A DNA stretch of 64,000 bases from Chachezhania antarctica (GCF_003646465.1 NZ_QZEX01000008.1:1-64000); one strand, 5' to 3'. Shown: positions 25,933 to 35,773, counted from the stretch's first letter. Program-made: numbers and translations. The notes: generated by a model not told the origin, from the letters alone.

Positions 25933-26691
25933 ATGGAAACATTCCTCCCCTGGCCGGAAACAGGGCTGATCTGCCTGTCCGTGCTGATGGCAGCCCTGCT
26001 GCGCGGGCTGACGGGGTTCGGGTTTGCCTTGGCAGCGGTGCCCGCCATGTCGTTCTTCCTGCCGCCGCAACAGGCGGTGACGATGGCCGTGCTGCTGCAA
26101 TGCATGGCCGGGCTGAAGGACAGCGTGACCTTGCGCGGCACGTGGCACGGGCCGGTTCTGAAACGGCTGGTGCTGGGGGCCGCGGTGGGCACGCCCTTCG
26201 GGGTCGCGCTTCTGCTGTTGCTGGATCCAACGATGCTGCGGATCGGGATCGCGGTGATGATCCTGATCGGGCTGGCGCTGCTGGTCTGGCAGCCGAAGAC
26301 GGGGCTGAAGCCGCCGTCGATGCCACTGGCGCTGGTCACCGGGGCAACCGCGGGCTTCGTTGGCGGCTTCGCGGCCATGCCCGGACCCCCCGCCGTGGCC
26401 TATTTCCTGACGACAGACATCCCCGCCCGACAGGTGCGCGCGTCGCTGATCATCTTCTTCTTCACCACCTCGGCCCTTGCCCTGCCGGGCCTTGTCTGGG
26501 GCGGGCTCGTGACAGTGCAGACCGTGGCCATGGCCCTGGTCTCCCTTCCCCTGATGCTGGTCGGCACCTGGGTGGGCGGGCTCCTTTTCAAACGCACCAG
26601 CGAAACCGGATTCCGGCGGCTGGCGATGCTGGTCCTTCTTGCCACCGCGATTGCCTCGGGCGCGCGGGGGATGGCGGGCATCGTCGGCTGA
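25933..26691 (+). CDS. TSUP/TauE-SafE family membrane transporter, 252 aa
   Basis: Eight or so hydrophobic segments with the family blocks LLRGLTGFGFALAAVP near the N-terminus and TGATAGFVGGFAAMPGPPAVAYFL in the middle, the two repeated halves of TauE/SafE (PF01925) proteins. Members export sulfite, sulfoacetate or related anions. Next to a taurine-type aminotransferase and aldehyde dehydrogenase, a sulfonate or sulfite exporter is a reasonable guess. It is followed after 53 bases by the ABC transporter operon. Confidence 0.8.
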   Translation: METFLPWPETGLICLSVLMAALLRGLTGFGFALAAVPAMSFFLPPQQAVTMAVLLQCMAGLKDSVTLRGTWHGPVLKRLVLGAAVGTPFGVALLLLLDPTMLRIGIAVMILIGLALLVWQPKTGLKPPSMPLALVTGATAGFVGGFAAMPGPPAVAYFLTTDIPARQVRASLIIFFFTTSALALPGLVWGGLVTVQTVAMALVSLPLMLVGTWVGGLLFKRTSETGFRRLAMLVLLATAIASGARGMAGIVG

Positions 26692-26744
26692 CCCCAAAAA
26701 AACGACACCAACAAGACCAACAGACCCCAACAGGAGTAACCATT

Positions 26745-28310
26745 ATGAAGCACTGGAAATCATTCCTTGCCGCGACCTGCCTCGCGGCCCTTGGCGCCGG
26801 GTCGGCGCTGGCGCAAAGCTCGGTCGTGATCGGCACGCCGGGCGTTCCGCGGCATTTCAACGGCGCGATCCAGTCGGGTATCTACACCTTCCTGCCGTCG
26901 GCCAACATCTTCGCCTCGCCGCTCCGCTATTCCGACAGCTGGGAGCCCGAGCCCTACCTGGCCGAAAGCTGGGAAGTGTCGGATGACGGACTGACCGTCA
27001 CGCTGAAGCTGAAGGATGGCGTCACGTTCCACGATGGCGAACCGCTGACCTCGGCCGATGTCGCGTTCTCGATCGAGACGATCAAGGAAAACCACCCGTT
27101 CAAGACGATGCTGGAGCCGGTCGAAAGCGTCGACACCCCCGACGACCTGACCGCCGTGATCAACCTGGCGCATCCGCATCCTGCGCTGCTGCTGGCGATG
27201 TCGCCCACGCTGATGCCGATCATACCGGAGCATATCTACGGCCCGGACAACGGCCCCATCCGCGAGAACCCGGCCAACCTGGCGCCTGTCGGGTCCGGCC
27301 CGTTCAAGATGGAGGAATACAAGCAGGGCGAATTCTACAAGCTGGTGAAGAACGAAGACTTCTTCCTGGAAGACAAGCCCAAGCTGGACGAGATCTACGT
27401 CCAGATCTTCCCCGACGTGAAATCGATCCTGCTGGCGCTGGAACGCGGCGATATCGACATGGTGACGTTCCTAAGTTCGCCCCGTGACCTGAGCCGGCTG
27501 GAAGAGAACGACGATCTGGTCGTCGAAAGCGATCTGGGTCAGGCCATCGGGCCGATCAACTGGATCGCCTACAACACCAAGAAGGAACCGCTGAACAAGG
27601 TCGAGGTCCGGCAGGCGATCAACTACGCCATCGACCGCGATTTCATCCTGAACGTCCTGCTGCAGGGCAAGGCACCGCTGGCCTCCGGGCCAATCGATCC
27701 GGGCTCCCCGCTCGCCAATCCGGATGTCGAAGGCTATGACCTCGACCTCGAAAAGGCCGCGGCGATGCTGGACGAGGCGGGCTACCCCGTCGGCGACGAC
27801 GGCATGCGCTTCACGCTGACCGGCGACACGACGATTGCGGACGAAGAGATGGGCCGCAACGTGCTGCAGTACATGAAGGCCCAGCTGAAGAAGATCGGCG
27901 TCGGCCTTGAACTGCGCCTGGCGCCCGATTTCCCGACATGGGCCAAGCGGATCTCGAACTACGATTTCGACATCACCATCGACAAGGTCTTCAACTGGGG
28001 CGATCCGGTCATCGGTGTGAACCGGACCTACGTGTCGTCGAACATCCGTCCGGGCGTGATCTGGTCGAACACCCAGCAGTACGAAAACCCAAAGGTCGAC
28101 CAACTGCTTGCGGATGCGGCAACGGAAACCGATCCGGCCAAGCGGAAGGCGCTCTATGACGAGTTCCAGACGATCGTTGTCGACGACAGCCCGATCTACT
28201 TCCTGAACGTCATTCCCTACAGCACCGTCTACCAGAAGGGCCTGACCGGCGTGCCGGACGGGATCTGGGGCGCCGTGGCGCCGATGGACGACATGGCCTG
28301 GGAAGAGTGA
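26745..28310 (+). CDS. ABC transporter substrate-binding protein, peptide/nickel family (SBP_bac_5), 521 aa
   Basis: A Sec signal peptide, MKHWKSFLAATCLAALGAG to SALAQ, is preceded by a CAGGAG ribosome binding site. PYLAESWEVSDDGLTVTLKLKDGVTFHDGEPLTSADVAFS is split over the family signature. VRQAINYAIDRDFI and the C-terminal VVDDSPIYFLNVIPY blocks are typical of DppA/OppA-like binding proteins. It is the first gene of a five-gene dipeptide-type importer (26745-32246). The ligand is unknown; the flanking amidohydrolases suggest an amide or small peptide. Confidence 0.9.
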   Translation: MKHWKSFLAATCLAALGAGSALAQSSVVIGTPGVPRHFNGAIQSGIYTFLPSANIFASPLRYSDSWEPEPYLAESWEVSDDGLTVTLKLKDGVTFHDGEPLTSADVAFSIETIKENHPFKTMLEPVESVDTPDDLTAVINLAHPHPALLLAMSPTLMPIIPEHIYGPDNGPIRENPANLAPVGSGPFKMEEYKQGEFYKLVKNEDFFLEDKPKLDEIYVQIFPDVKSILLALERGDIDMVTFLSSPRDLSRLEENDDLVVESDLGQAIGPINWIAYNTKKEPLNKVEVRQAINYAIDRDFILNVLLQGKAPLASGPIDPGSPLANPDVEGYDLDLEKAAAMLDEAGYPVGDDGMRFTLTGDTTIADEEMGRNVLQYMKAQLKKIGVGLELRLAPDFPTWAKRISNYDFDITIDKVFNWGDPVIGVNRTYVSSNIRPGVIWSNTQQYENPKVDQLLADAATETDPAKRKALYDEFQTIVVDDSPIYFLNVIPYSTVYQKGLTGVPDGIWGAVAPMDDMAWEE

Positions 28311-28345
28311 TCGCACTCGGGCTCTGACAGAGAGGACTTCCACCG

Positions 28346-29326
28346 ATGGACACTTTCCAAAGGCTGTCATCGACATTCAAACGATTGCTCGAAGCCTTCC
28401 TTCTGGTGATGGCGGTGGTGGTCCTCAACTTCCTGCTGATCCAGCTTGCCCCCGGTGACCCTGTCGAGGTCATCGTGGGCGAGATGGGCGGCGCAAGCGA
28501 AGAGCTGATGGCCCAGCTACGCGCGCAATACGGGCTGGACCGGCCCGTGATCGAACAGCTGGGGATCTATGTCGGCAAGGTGCTGACGGGCGATCTGGGC
28601 TATTCCTACTATTTCAACACCCCGGTGCTGGACCTGCTGCTGCAGCGCGTCCCCGCGACCGTGCTCTTGGTGATGACCGCGCTGTTCCTGTCGGTGCTGG
28701 TGGGCACCATTGCGGGCGCGGTGTCGGCCAAGAAGCCGGACGGGATCGGCAGCCATATCGTCACCATCATCTCGCTGGTGGGCTATTCGGCGCCTGTGTT
28801 CTGGATCGGGATGATGCTGATCATCCTCTTCGCCTCGATGTGGCCGATCTTTCCGGTGGCGGGCATGTATTCGATCCGCCGGCCCGACGGCTTTGCCTAC
28901 TACGTCGACATCCTGCACCACCTGGCCCTGCCCGCGATCACGCTGGCCACGATCTATGTCGCTTTCTACAGCCGCCTTGCCCGCACCTCGATGATCGAGG
29001 TTCTGGGGCAGGATTACATCCGCACGGCGCGCGCCAAGGGGCTTTCGGAACGCAAGGTGGTCTGGAAGCACGGGCTGAAGAACGGGCTGATCCCCATCGT
29101 CACCATGGTGGGCCTGCAATTCGGTCAGCTGTTCGCCGGCGCCGTGCTGGTGGAAACCGTCTTCAACTGGCCGGGTCTTGGCCGGCTGGCCTACGAATCC
29201 ATCCTGCGGCGGGACTATCCCACTTTGCTGGGCATCCTCCTGTTCTCGGCCGTGCTTGTGATGATCGCCAATGCCCTGACCGACCTCGCCTACCGCTGGA
29301 TCGATCCCCGCATAAGGAAGACCTGA
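28346..29326 (+). CDS. ABC transporter permease, DppB type, 326 aa
   Basis: Six membrane segments, the first at about residues 13-35 (LLEAFLLVMAVVVLNFLLIQLAPGDP) with the conserved LAPGDPV motif of DppB/OppB proteins. The cytoplasmic EAA loop is RTARAKGLSERKVVWKHGLKNGL. It forms the channel with the next gene, three bases downstream of its stop. Confidence 0.93.
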   Translation: MDTFQRLSSTFKRLLEAFLLVMAVVVLNFLLIQLAPGDPVEVIVGEMGGASEELMAQLRAQYGLDRPVIEQLGIYVGKVLTGDLGYSYYFNTPVLDLLLQRVPATVLLVMTALFLSVLVGTIAGAVSAKKPDGIGSHIVTIISLVGYSAPVFWIGMMLIILFASMWPIFPVAGMYSIRRPDGFAYYVDILHHLALPAITLATIYVAFYSRLARTSMIEVLGQDYIRTARAKGLSERKVVWKHGLKNGLIPIVTMVGLQFGQLFAGAVLVETVFNWPGLGRLAYESILRRDYPTLLGILLFSAVLVMIANALTDLAYRWIDPRIRKT

Positions 29327-29329
29327 GGC

Positions 29330-30238
29330 ATGAATACCCAAGCCATCGCATCGCCGGACGCCCGGGCCGACACCGCGCCCCTTCCGGCCTCGAAGCCAGA
29401 CCACCCGCTGCGGGAAACGCTGAAGATCTTCCTGAAGAACAAGTCTGCCGCGGGCGGGCTGATCCTGCTGACGATCATCCTGCTTGGCACCACCATCGGG
29501 CCTGCGCTTTACGGCGTGGATGCGTACGAGATGGTCTGGATGCCGCTGTCCCCGCCCGGAGACGGCACGCCGCTGGGCACCGATTACATCGGGCGGGATA
29601 TCCTTGCGGGTATCCTGATCGGCGGACGCGTGACGCTGATCGTGGGCGCCGCCTCTGCCGTGATGACCATCGTGATCGGCATTCTTGTCGGCGCGTTCTC
29701 GGGCTTCTTCGGTGGGCGGGTCGATGCCGCGCTGATGAAGTTCACCGAATTCTTCCAAGTCCTGCCGTCGCTGCTGCTGGCCATGGTGCTGGTCACGATC
29801 TTCTCGCCCTCGATCGGCACGATCATCTTCGCCATCGGCATCGTCGGCTGGGCGCAGGTCGCGCGCCTGACCCGGGCGGAGTTCCTGCGGATTGGCAACC
29901 TTGAATACGTCAAGGCCGCCCGCGCCGCCGGGGCCCGTGACGGATACCTGATGTTCCGGGTGATCCTGCCGGGCTCGCTGCCGCCGATCATCGTGTCGTC
30001 GGCGCTGGTCACCGGCGCGTCGATCCTGTTCGAAGCGGGGCTGGGCTATCTTGGCCTGGGCGATCCCAACACGCTGTCGTGGGGGATGATCATCGGGCAG
30101 AACCAGAACTACCTGCTGGACGCATGGTGGACCGTCACGTGCCCCGGCATCGCGATTTTCCTGACCGTGCTGGCCATCAGCCTGATCGGCGACGGCATCA
30201 ACGACGCACTGAACCCACGGGCAAGGAAACGCGCATGA
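29330..30238 (+). CDS. ABC transporter permease, DppC type, 302 aa
   Basis: An N-terminal cytoplasmic tail is followed by membrane segment 1 at about residues 38-60, the LGTDYIGRDILAGILIGGRVTL block of DppC/OppC proteins, and the EAA loop EYVKAARAAGARDGYLMFRVILP. Partner of the preceding permease. It overlaps the first ATPase gene by ATGA. Confidence 0.93.
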   Translation: MNTQAIASPDARADTAPLPASKPDHPLRETLKIFLKNKSAAGGLILLTIILLGTTIGPALYGVDAYEMVWMPLSPPGDGTPLGTDYIGRDILAGILIGGRVTLIVGAASAVMTIVIGILVGAFSGFFGGRVDAALMKFTEFFQVLPSLLLAMVLVTIFSPSIGTIIFAIGIVGWAQVARLTRAEFLRIGNLEYVKAARAAGARDGYLMFRVILPGSLPPIIVSSALVTGASILFEAGLGYLGLGDPNTLSWGMIIGQNQNYLLDAWWTVTCPGIAIFLTVLAISLIGDGINDALNPRARKRA

Positions 30239-31239
30239 CCGACACCGCCCCCTTCCTTGAAATCATCGACCTGTCGGTCGAGATGAAGACGGAAACCGGC
30301 ACGATCCGGGTGCTGGACAACGTCTCGCTTCAGATCCGCCGCGGCACGACGCTGGGCATCGTGGGCGAATCCGGCTGCGGCAAGTCGATGACGGCGCTGG
30401 CCATGATGCGCCTTCTGCCGCCGGGGTTCGAGATCACCAGCGGCCAGATCATCCTTGACGGCGAAGACATCACCCGAGCCTCCGACGCCCGGATGCGGGC
30501 GCTGCGCGGCAACGACATCTCGATGATCTTTCAGGAGCCGATGACGTCGCTCAACCCCGTGTTCACCGTGGGCGACCAGATCGCCGAAGCGGTGCGCCAG
30601 CATCAGGGTCTGGACAAGGCCAAGGCCGAACAACGCGCGATCGAGATGCTGAAATCGGTCCAGATCCCGGGGGCGGAGGCACGGCTGCATTCGTACCCGC
30701 ACGAGTTTTCCGGCGGCATGCGCCAACGGGTGATGATCGCCATGGCGCTGGCCTGCCAGCCCCGGCTGATCATCGCGGACGAACCGACAACGGCGCTGGA
30801 CGTGACCGTGCAGGCCCAGATCTTCGCCCTGATGCGCGAGCTGCAGGAGGAGACGGGGACCGCCATCATGCTCATCACCCACGATCTGGGCGCGGTGGCG
30901 GAACTGGCCGACGACGTGGCCGTGTTCTACTCCGGCTGGCGGATCGAAAGCGGGCCTGCCGCGTCGATCCTGCGCAACGCCTCGCATCCCTATACCAGCG
31001 GGTTGATGTCCTGCACCCCGCGCCTGCGGCTGGGAAAGGCCGCGGCGGGCGGGGCCGCCGACCTGCGCGAGATCGCGGGCATGGTGCCCCAGCTGGGCCA
31101 GATGCCGCAGGGCTGCCGCTTTGCGCCCCGCTGCGCGCTGGCGGACGATCACTGCCGGTCCGCCGTGCCGCCCGATGTCGGTGTGGCGCCGGCCCATTCG
31201 GCCAAGTGCTGGAAGACGGAAGCGGAGGTCCTGGCATGA
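30235..31239 (+). CDS. ABC transporter ATP-binding protein, DppD type, 334 aa
   Basis: Walker [10 protein letters not shown] at about residues 42-50, signature [15 protein letters not shown], Walker [13 protein letters not shown], and H-loop [11 protein letters not shown]. The C-terminal cysteine-containing oligopeptide/dipeptide domain ([15 protein letters not shown]) may bind an iron-sulfur cluster, as in other DppD proteins. It hydrolyses ATP on the cytoplasmic side. ATGA overlaps link it to the genes on both sides. Confidence 0.94.
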   Translation: MTDTAPFLEIIDLSVEMKTETGTIRVLDNVSLQIRRGTTLGIVGESGCGKSMTALAMMRLLPPGFEITSGQIILDGEDITRASDARMRALRGNDISMIFQEPMTSLNPVFTVGDQIAEAVRQHQGLDKAKAEQRAIEMLKSVQIPGAEARLHSYPHEFSGGMRQRVMIAMALACQPRLIIADEPTTALDVTVQAQIFALMRELQEETGTAIMLITHDLGAVAELADDVAVFYSGWRIESGPAASILRNASHPYTSGLMSCTPRLRLGKAAAGGAADLREIAGMVPQLGQMPQGCRFAPRCALADDHCRSAVPPDVGVAPAHSAKCWKTEAEVLA

Positions 31240-32246
31240 GCGCGGACGACATCCTGAGAGTGAACGGCCTGAAGGTCCATTTCGACGTCGGCCGCAAACC
31301 CGGCGGCGCGCGGCGCGTGGTGCACGCGGTCGACGGGGTGGATTTCCACGTCACGAAGGGCACCTGTTTCGGGATCGTGGGTGAAAGCGGATCGGGCAAG
31401 TCGACCATCGCGCAGGCGATCATGCGGCTGGCGCCGATCACCGACGGGTCGGTCTTTCTGGGCAACCAGCAGATTTCGGGCCTGCAGGGCGACAGCCTGC
31501 GCGCCGCGCGGCAGAGGTTCCAGATGGTGTTCCAGGATCCGTTCTCGTCCCTGAACCCCCGCAAGAAGGCCCGCGCCGCGATCCGCGAACCGCTGGACCT
31601 GCTGGAGATCGGCACGCCATCGGAGCGTGACGCGGTAGCTGAAGAGATGCTGACCGCCGTGGGCCTGCATCGAGACGCGGGCCGGCTGTTCCCGCACCAG
31701 TTTTCCGGCGGGCAGCGGCAGCGCCTGTGCATCGCTCGCGCGCTGGCCTCGCGCCCCGATCTGATCGTGTGTGATGAACCTGTGTCGGCGCTCGACGTGG
31801 CGATCCAGGCGCAGATCCTGAACCTTCTGCGGCAACTGCAGGCGGATATGGGGCTGTCCTATGTCTTCATCTCCCACGACCTCGCCGTGGTGCAGTATAT
31901 CTGCGACGATGTGGGCGTGATGTACTTGGGCGAATTCGTCGAACAGGCGCCGGTGGGCAAGCTGTTCCAGGACGCCAAGCATCCCTACACGTGGTCGCTG
32001 ATGGCTGCGGCCCTGTCGCCCGAAGCCGAACGCGGCGCGCTGGCCAAGCGCCCGCTGCTGGGCGGGGAACCCCCCAGCCCGACCGATCCGCCATCTGGCT
32101 GCCGTTTCGCGGCGCGCTGCCCCTTCGCGACCGACAAGTGCGTGGCGGAAAAGCCCGCCCTGCGCGATTTCGGCAGCGGTCACCGCGTCGCCTGCCATTT
32201 CGCCGGAGAGCTTGAGCCGCCGATCCCCGAGCTTCGCGCCGCCTGA
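31236..32246 (+). CDS. ABC transporter ATP-binding protein, DppF type, 336 aa
   Basis: Walker A GESGSGKSTIAQ, Q-loop MVFQDPFSSLNPRK, signature FSGGQRQRLCIARAL, Walker B LIVCDEPVSALD, and the C-terminal cysteine block GCRFAARCPFATDKC. It forms the second nucleotide-binding subunit of the importer and ends the operon. Confidence 0.94.
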   Translation: MSADDILRVNGLKVHFDVGRKPGGARRVVHAVDGVDFHVTKGTCFGIVGESGSGKSTIAQAIMRLAPITDGSVFLGNQQISGLQGDSLRAARQRFQMVFQDPFSSLNPRKKARAAIREPLDLLEIGTPSERDAVAEEMLTAVGLHRDAGRLFPHQFSGGQRQRLCIARALASRPDLIVCDEPVSALDVAIQAQILNLLRQLQADMGLSYVFISHDLAVVQYICDDVGVMYLGEFVEQAPVGKLFQDAKHPYTWSLMAAALSPEAERGALAKRPLLGGEPPSPTDPPSGCRFAARCPFATDKCVAEKPALRDFGSGHRVACHFAGELEPPIPELRAA

Positions 32247-32330
32247 TCTGCCGTGACGGCAGGGCGTTGCGGACTCGCTTTCGCGCGCGGTGGGGCTAGG
32301 TTCAACGTGACCAACGCATTGAGGCGCCCC

Positions 32331-32999
32331 ATGATCGTCGTTCACTACCTTGAAAACTCCCGCGCGCACCGGATCCTGTGGCTGCTGGAGGAACTGGGCC
32401 TCGATTACGAGGTGAAGCTCTACCGCCGCGACAAGAACTTCCGCGCGCCGCCCGAGCTGAAGAAGGCCCATCCGCTGGGCAAGTCGCCGGTGATCGAAGA
32501 TGGCGACCTGAGGCTGGCGGAAAGCGGGGCCATCGTTGAATACCTGATCGCGAAGGCCGGCGCATCGGAGTTGCTGCGCACCTACGGCGATCCGACCTAT
32601 CCGGCGTACCTGTATTTCCTGCACGGCGCCGAAGGATCGGACATGCCGGTGATGGTGAATCGGCTGGTCTTCAGCTCGATCAAGCCCCGGTCGCCCGCGC
32701 TTCTGCGCCCGATCGCGGGCAAGATCGCCGACCAACTGGACCAGATGATGGTGGCGCCTATGCTGCCGCCGATGTTCGACGAATGGAATGACGCGCTGTC
32801 CGGGACGGGCTGGTTCGCGGGAGAGTTCTCGGCCGCCGACATCATGATGAGCTACCCTGTCAAAGCCGCCTCTGCCCGGGCGAAGGCGGCCGAAGGTCGC
32901 CCTGCGGTGCAGGCGTTCGTCGAGCGGATCGAAGCCCGCCCGGCCTACCAGCGCGCTTTGGAGCGTGGGGCCTTCACGCAACTGGCGCCCAAGACGTAA
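32331..32999 (+). CDS. Glutathione S-transferase family protein, 222 aa
   Basis: The N-terminal thioredoxin-like domain starts MIVVHYLENSRAHRILWLLEELGL; GKSPVIEDGDLRLAESGAIVEYL is the glutathione-binding region with cis-Pro and the conserved E-S. An all-helical C-terminal domain follows (GWFAGEFSAADIMMSYP). The N-terminal serine of the ENSRAHR motif is the likely catalytic residue. Cytoplasmic; substrate unknown. The frame is open from 32253, but the start used is where the fold begins. Confidence 0.85.
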   Translation: MIVVHYLENSRAHRILWLLEELGLDYEVKLYRRDKNFRAPPELKKAHPLGKSPVIEDGDLRLAESGAIVEYLIAKAGASELLRTYGDPTYPAYLYFLHGAEGSDMPVMVNRLVFSSIKPRSPALLRPIAGKIADQLDQMMVAPMLPPMFDEWNDALSGTGWFAGEFSAADIMMSYPVKAASARAKAAEGRPAVQAFVERIEARPAYQRALERGAFTQLAPKT

Positions 33000-33029
33000 G
33001 AGCCAGACGTCCCACGCTAACAACTTGAG

Positions 33030-33098
33030 GCCCCGGTTCGCGCCGGACCCACCTCGTCGTGCCGGAGGCACGGCTTCGGCGTGACCCGGGCGCGAATT
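33030..33098. repeat. Intergenic palindromic repeat related to 24079-24204
   Basis: GGTTCGCGCCGGACCC on the left and GACCCGGGCGCGAATT on the right form an imperfect inverted pair around an inner hairpin (GTGCC GGAG GCAC...). The left arm is nearly identical to GGTTCGCGCCCGACCC at 24079. It lies between convergent genes, where it may also act as a terminator. Confidence 0.55.
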
Positions 33099-33127
33099 GA
33101 TGACCCAATCGAGAGGCCGGTCTTGGG

Positions 33128-34033
33128 CTAAACCGGATCCAGTTGCCCGAGCCGCTCCAGCTGCGCCGGATCGAATGTCGCCTTCAGACCGATGCAGACA
33201 ATACCGGGGGCGTGGCTATCGCCAGCGTCCTCGACCGTCCAGCGCGAGCCCACCACTTGGATCAGGCTCATCCCCCCGCCGGGCTTCGGCACGTAGCCCT
33301 TGGCGCGGACCAGCCCTAGATCGCCCTCCGCCAGTCCCCGCGCCAGCACAATGGCATCGACCGGCTCGGCAGGATGCAGCACGCGGGACTGGAACAGCGC
33401 GTCGGCATGGCCCGTGACCTTGTGACCCTGACGGGGCAGGGGGATCGCGCCCAGAAGGACCTGCGGGGAGACCTTGCCGTGCTCCGCCTCCACGATCCGC
33501 GTGCCCGGAACGTGGTCGCGCAGCCATGTGCGGGTCGCGGCCAGATCCTCGGGCGCGACCAGATCGGCCTTGTTCAGGACCACGATGTCGGCGTCGTCCA
33601 ACTGCCGCTGGATCGTGTCGGTCAGGTAGGAATTGGCCGCCGTCTCGCGGATACCGGCCGCATCGGCCATCACCACCACGCCATCGCCCCGGAGCCCGTC
33701 GAGAAACAGCAGCGACGCCATGATCGAACCCGGTATCGCCACGCCCGAGCTTTCCAGCAGGATGTGATCCAGACCCGGCGCCATTTCGGTGATCTTCATC
33801 AGCGCCGACACCATGTCATCGCCATATTCGCAGCAGACGCATCCGCCCGAGATCGAGATCAGCGCCTCGTCTTCGGCCTCGATCAGGTCGCGGTCGATGG
33901 GCAGCGCACCGAATTCGTTCACCATCACCGCCAGCCGCAGGCCCGAGCTTCGCAGCAGGTGGTTGACCAGCGTCGTCTTGCCCGCGCCCAGGTAGCCGCC
34001 GATGACGGTGACGGGAAGCGCCGGGCCGGTCAT
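33128..34033 (-). CDS. CobW/COG0523-family GTPase, putative metallochaperone, 301 aa
   Basis: Walker A is GGYLGAGKTT (residues 12-21), the metal-binding CxCC motif is C65-V-C67-C68 in SGGCVCCEYG, and NKADL is the G4 box. The C-terminal CobW_C domain is short. COG0523 GTPases deliver zinc or other metals to client enzymes. Its start overlaps by one base the end of a metal-dependent amidohydrolase on the same strand, so that enzyme is the obvious candidate client. The C-terminal histidine-rich stretch seen in zinc-type members is absent. Confidence 0.85.
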   Translation of the reverse strand: MTGPALPVTVIGGYLGAGKTTLVNHLLRSSGLRLAVMVNEFGALPIDRDLIEAEDEALISISGGCVCCEYGDDMVSALMKITEMAPGLDHILLESSGVAIPGSIMASLLFLDGLRGDGVVVMADAAGIRETAANSYLTDTIQRQLDDADIVVLNKADLVAPEDLAATRTWLRDHVPGTRIVEAEHGKVSPQVLLGAIPLPRQGHKVTGHADALFQSRVLHPAEPVDAIVLARGLAEGDLGLVRAKGYVPKPGGGMSLIQVVGSRWTVEDAGDSHAPGIVCIGLKATFDPAQLERLGQLDPV

Positions 34034-35679
34034 CAGATCGTTTCCGCCGCGAATAGGCGCCCGCCCTGCACGGTGCCCCAGATGGGGATGTCCTTCAGGG
34101 CTTCTGGGGCGACGTCGGTGGGATCGTCCCCCAGCACGCAGAAATCGGCGCGCTTGCCGGCTTCGATGGAGCCGACGAGGTGGTCCATGCCCATCGTGAA
34201 CGCGGCGCCCAGCGTGATGGCCGAAAGTGCCTCGTCCACCGTGATACGTTCACCTGTCCCCTGCACACGGTTCGACGCGGTGCGGCGGGTGACAGCGGCC
34301 CATGCGGTGAAGAGCGGCCCCAGCGGTGTGACCGGCGCGTCCGAATGGATTGCCATCGGCACCCCGGTATCCAGCGCCGTGCGGCAGGCGTTCATGCGTT
34401 CCGCGCGCTCGGGGCCGACGGTGTACTTGTAGTGCTCGTCCCCCCAGAAATAATGGTGGTTGGCAAAAAGGTTCACGCACATCCCAAGGGCCTTGATCTT
34501 CCGGAACTGCGCCGGGGTCGCCATCTGGCAATGCTGCAGCGTGAAGCGGTGATCGAAGGAAGGGTGCTTCTTCAACGCCGCCTCCGTCAGCTCGATCGCC
34601 AGTTGCGAAGCTTCGTCGCCATTCGTGTGGGTGTGGACGAGGATGCCCGCCTGCAACGCGCGTTCATAGACCTCCCCCAGCTTTTCGGGCGTGACGTACC
34701 ACATCCCGTTGGGCGCGCCGTTCTGGTAGTAGGGCCAGTTCAGACGGCCCGTGAACCCCTGGATCGAACCGTCGGCATGGGCCTTAATGGCGCCGAAGCG
34801 GCAGCGGTCGGTGCTTTGGGGGATGATCTTTTCGAGGAAGGCGAACAGGTCGTCCGTGGTTCGGCCGTTGATGTGCATGTAGGGCACGATGCAGACGGGG
34901 TAATCGGGCGCCCCGGTATCGCGAAGCAACGCCGCGACCTGGTCGTCGTCCAGCATCCGGGCGAGATCGGCGCAGGTTGTCACGCCGGCCCGCACGCAAA
35001 GCCGGGCGAAGGCGTCCATGGCGCCGGGCGTCTGCTGGCGGGACATCCGGTCATAGCCGAGCTTCACCGAGGCGGGGACCATCAGCTCCAGCCCGCGCAG
35101 TTCGCCCATGGGCAAACCATCATCGGCCAGCGGGATGCCTTCGGCATTCATCCCGGGCTTGAGCATGTTCAGCATCTCGAACGCGCGGGAGTTCAGGGAA
35201 TACATGTGCCCAGAGGCGTGGACGATCAGGATCGGCCGGTCGGTGGAAATCCGGTCCAGGTCCTGCCGCGTGACGCGGGTGTTTTCCATGTAGATCGGAT
35301 CGAGCCCCCAGCCCACCAGCACGTCCGTTCCGGGATTGGCGGCGTTCGACGCCGACATCCGGTCAACCAGCGCATCGATGGTCTGCACGCCGTCCCATGT
35401 CTTGCCGTCGGGATCGCGGCGGTCGAACCAGCCGACATAGGTGTCGTCCCATGTCAGCCCTTCGAAGCTGTGCGCGTGGCCTTCGACAAGGCCCGGCATC
35501 AGCACCTTGTCGGCGAAGGTGGTGTCGAGCGTGTAATCGTCCCAGCGTTCCAGTTCCTCCAGCGTGCCCGCGCCCAGGATCTTGCCGTCGCGCACGGCGA
35601 CATGGGTGGCCACGGGACGGGTTGCGCTCATGGTCAGGATTTTGCGGGCTTCGAAGATCGTGGTCATGTGTCTAGTCAC
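34033..35679 (-). CDS. Amidohydrolase family 3 (YtcJ-like) metal-dependent hydrolase, 548 aa
   Basis: The metal-binding HxH is in MPGLVEGHAHSFEG near residue 68; later ligands include HTHTNGDEASQLA and LQHCQMATPAQF, and the final Asp is in AIHSDAPVTPLGP. This is the amidohydrolase_3 (PF07969) architecture. Cytoplasmic, no signal peptide. It is about two-thirds identical over long blocks to the next gene, so the pair arose by duplication. The substrate is unknown; amide or cyclic imide hydrolysis is usual for the family. Confidence 0.85.
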   Translation of the reverse strand: MTRHMTTIFEARKILTMSATRPVATHVAVRDGKILGAGTLEELERWDDYTLDTTFADKVLMPGLVEGHAHSFEGLTWDDTYVGWFDRRDPDGKTWDGVQTIDALVDRMSASNAANPGTDVLVGWGLDPIYMENTRVTRQDLDRISTDRPILIVHASGHMYSLNSRAFEMLNMLKPGMNAEGIPLADDGLPMGELRGLELMVPASVKLGYDRMSRQQTPGAMDAFARLCVRAGVTTCADLARMLDDDQVAALLRDTGAPDYPVCIVPYMHINGRTTDDLFAFLEKIIPQSTDRCRFGAIKAHADGSIQGFTGRLNWPYYQNGAPNGMWYVTPEKLGEVYERALQAGILVHTHTNGDEASQLAIELTEAALKKHPSFDHRFTLQHCQMATPAQFRKIKALGMCVNLFANHHYFWGDEHYKYTVGPERAERMNACRTALDTGVPMAIHSDAPVTPLGPLFTAWAAVTRRTASNRVQGTGERITVDEALSAITLGAAFTMGMDHLVGSIEAGKRADFCVLGDDPTDVAPEALKDIPIWGTVQGGRLFAAETI

Positions 35680-35773
35680 CTGAAACCATAGTCCTTGTCA
35701 TGAAAGTCGCATTCCCCGGAGCGCGAACCTGCCGTCGGTCCCGGGTTCGACCGGTGAACAAGCCCTGAAACCC

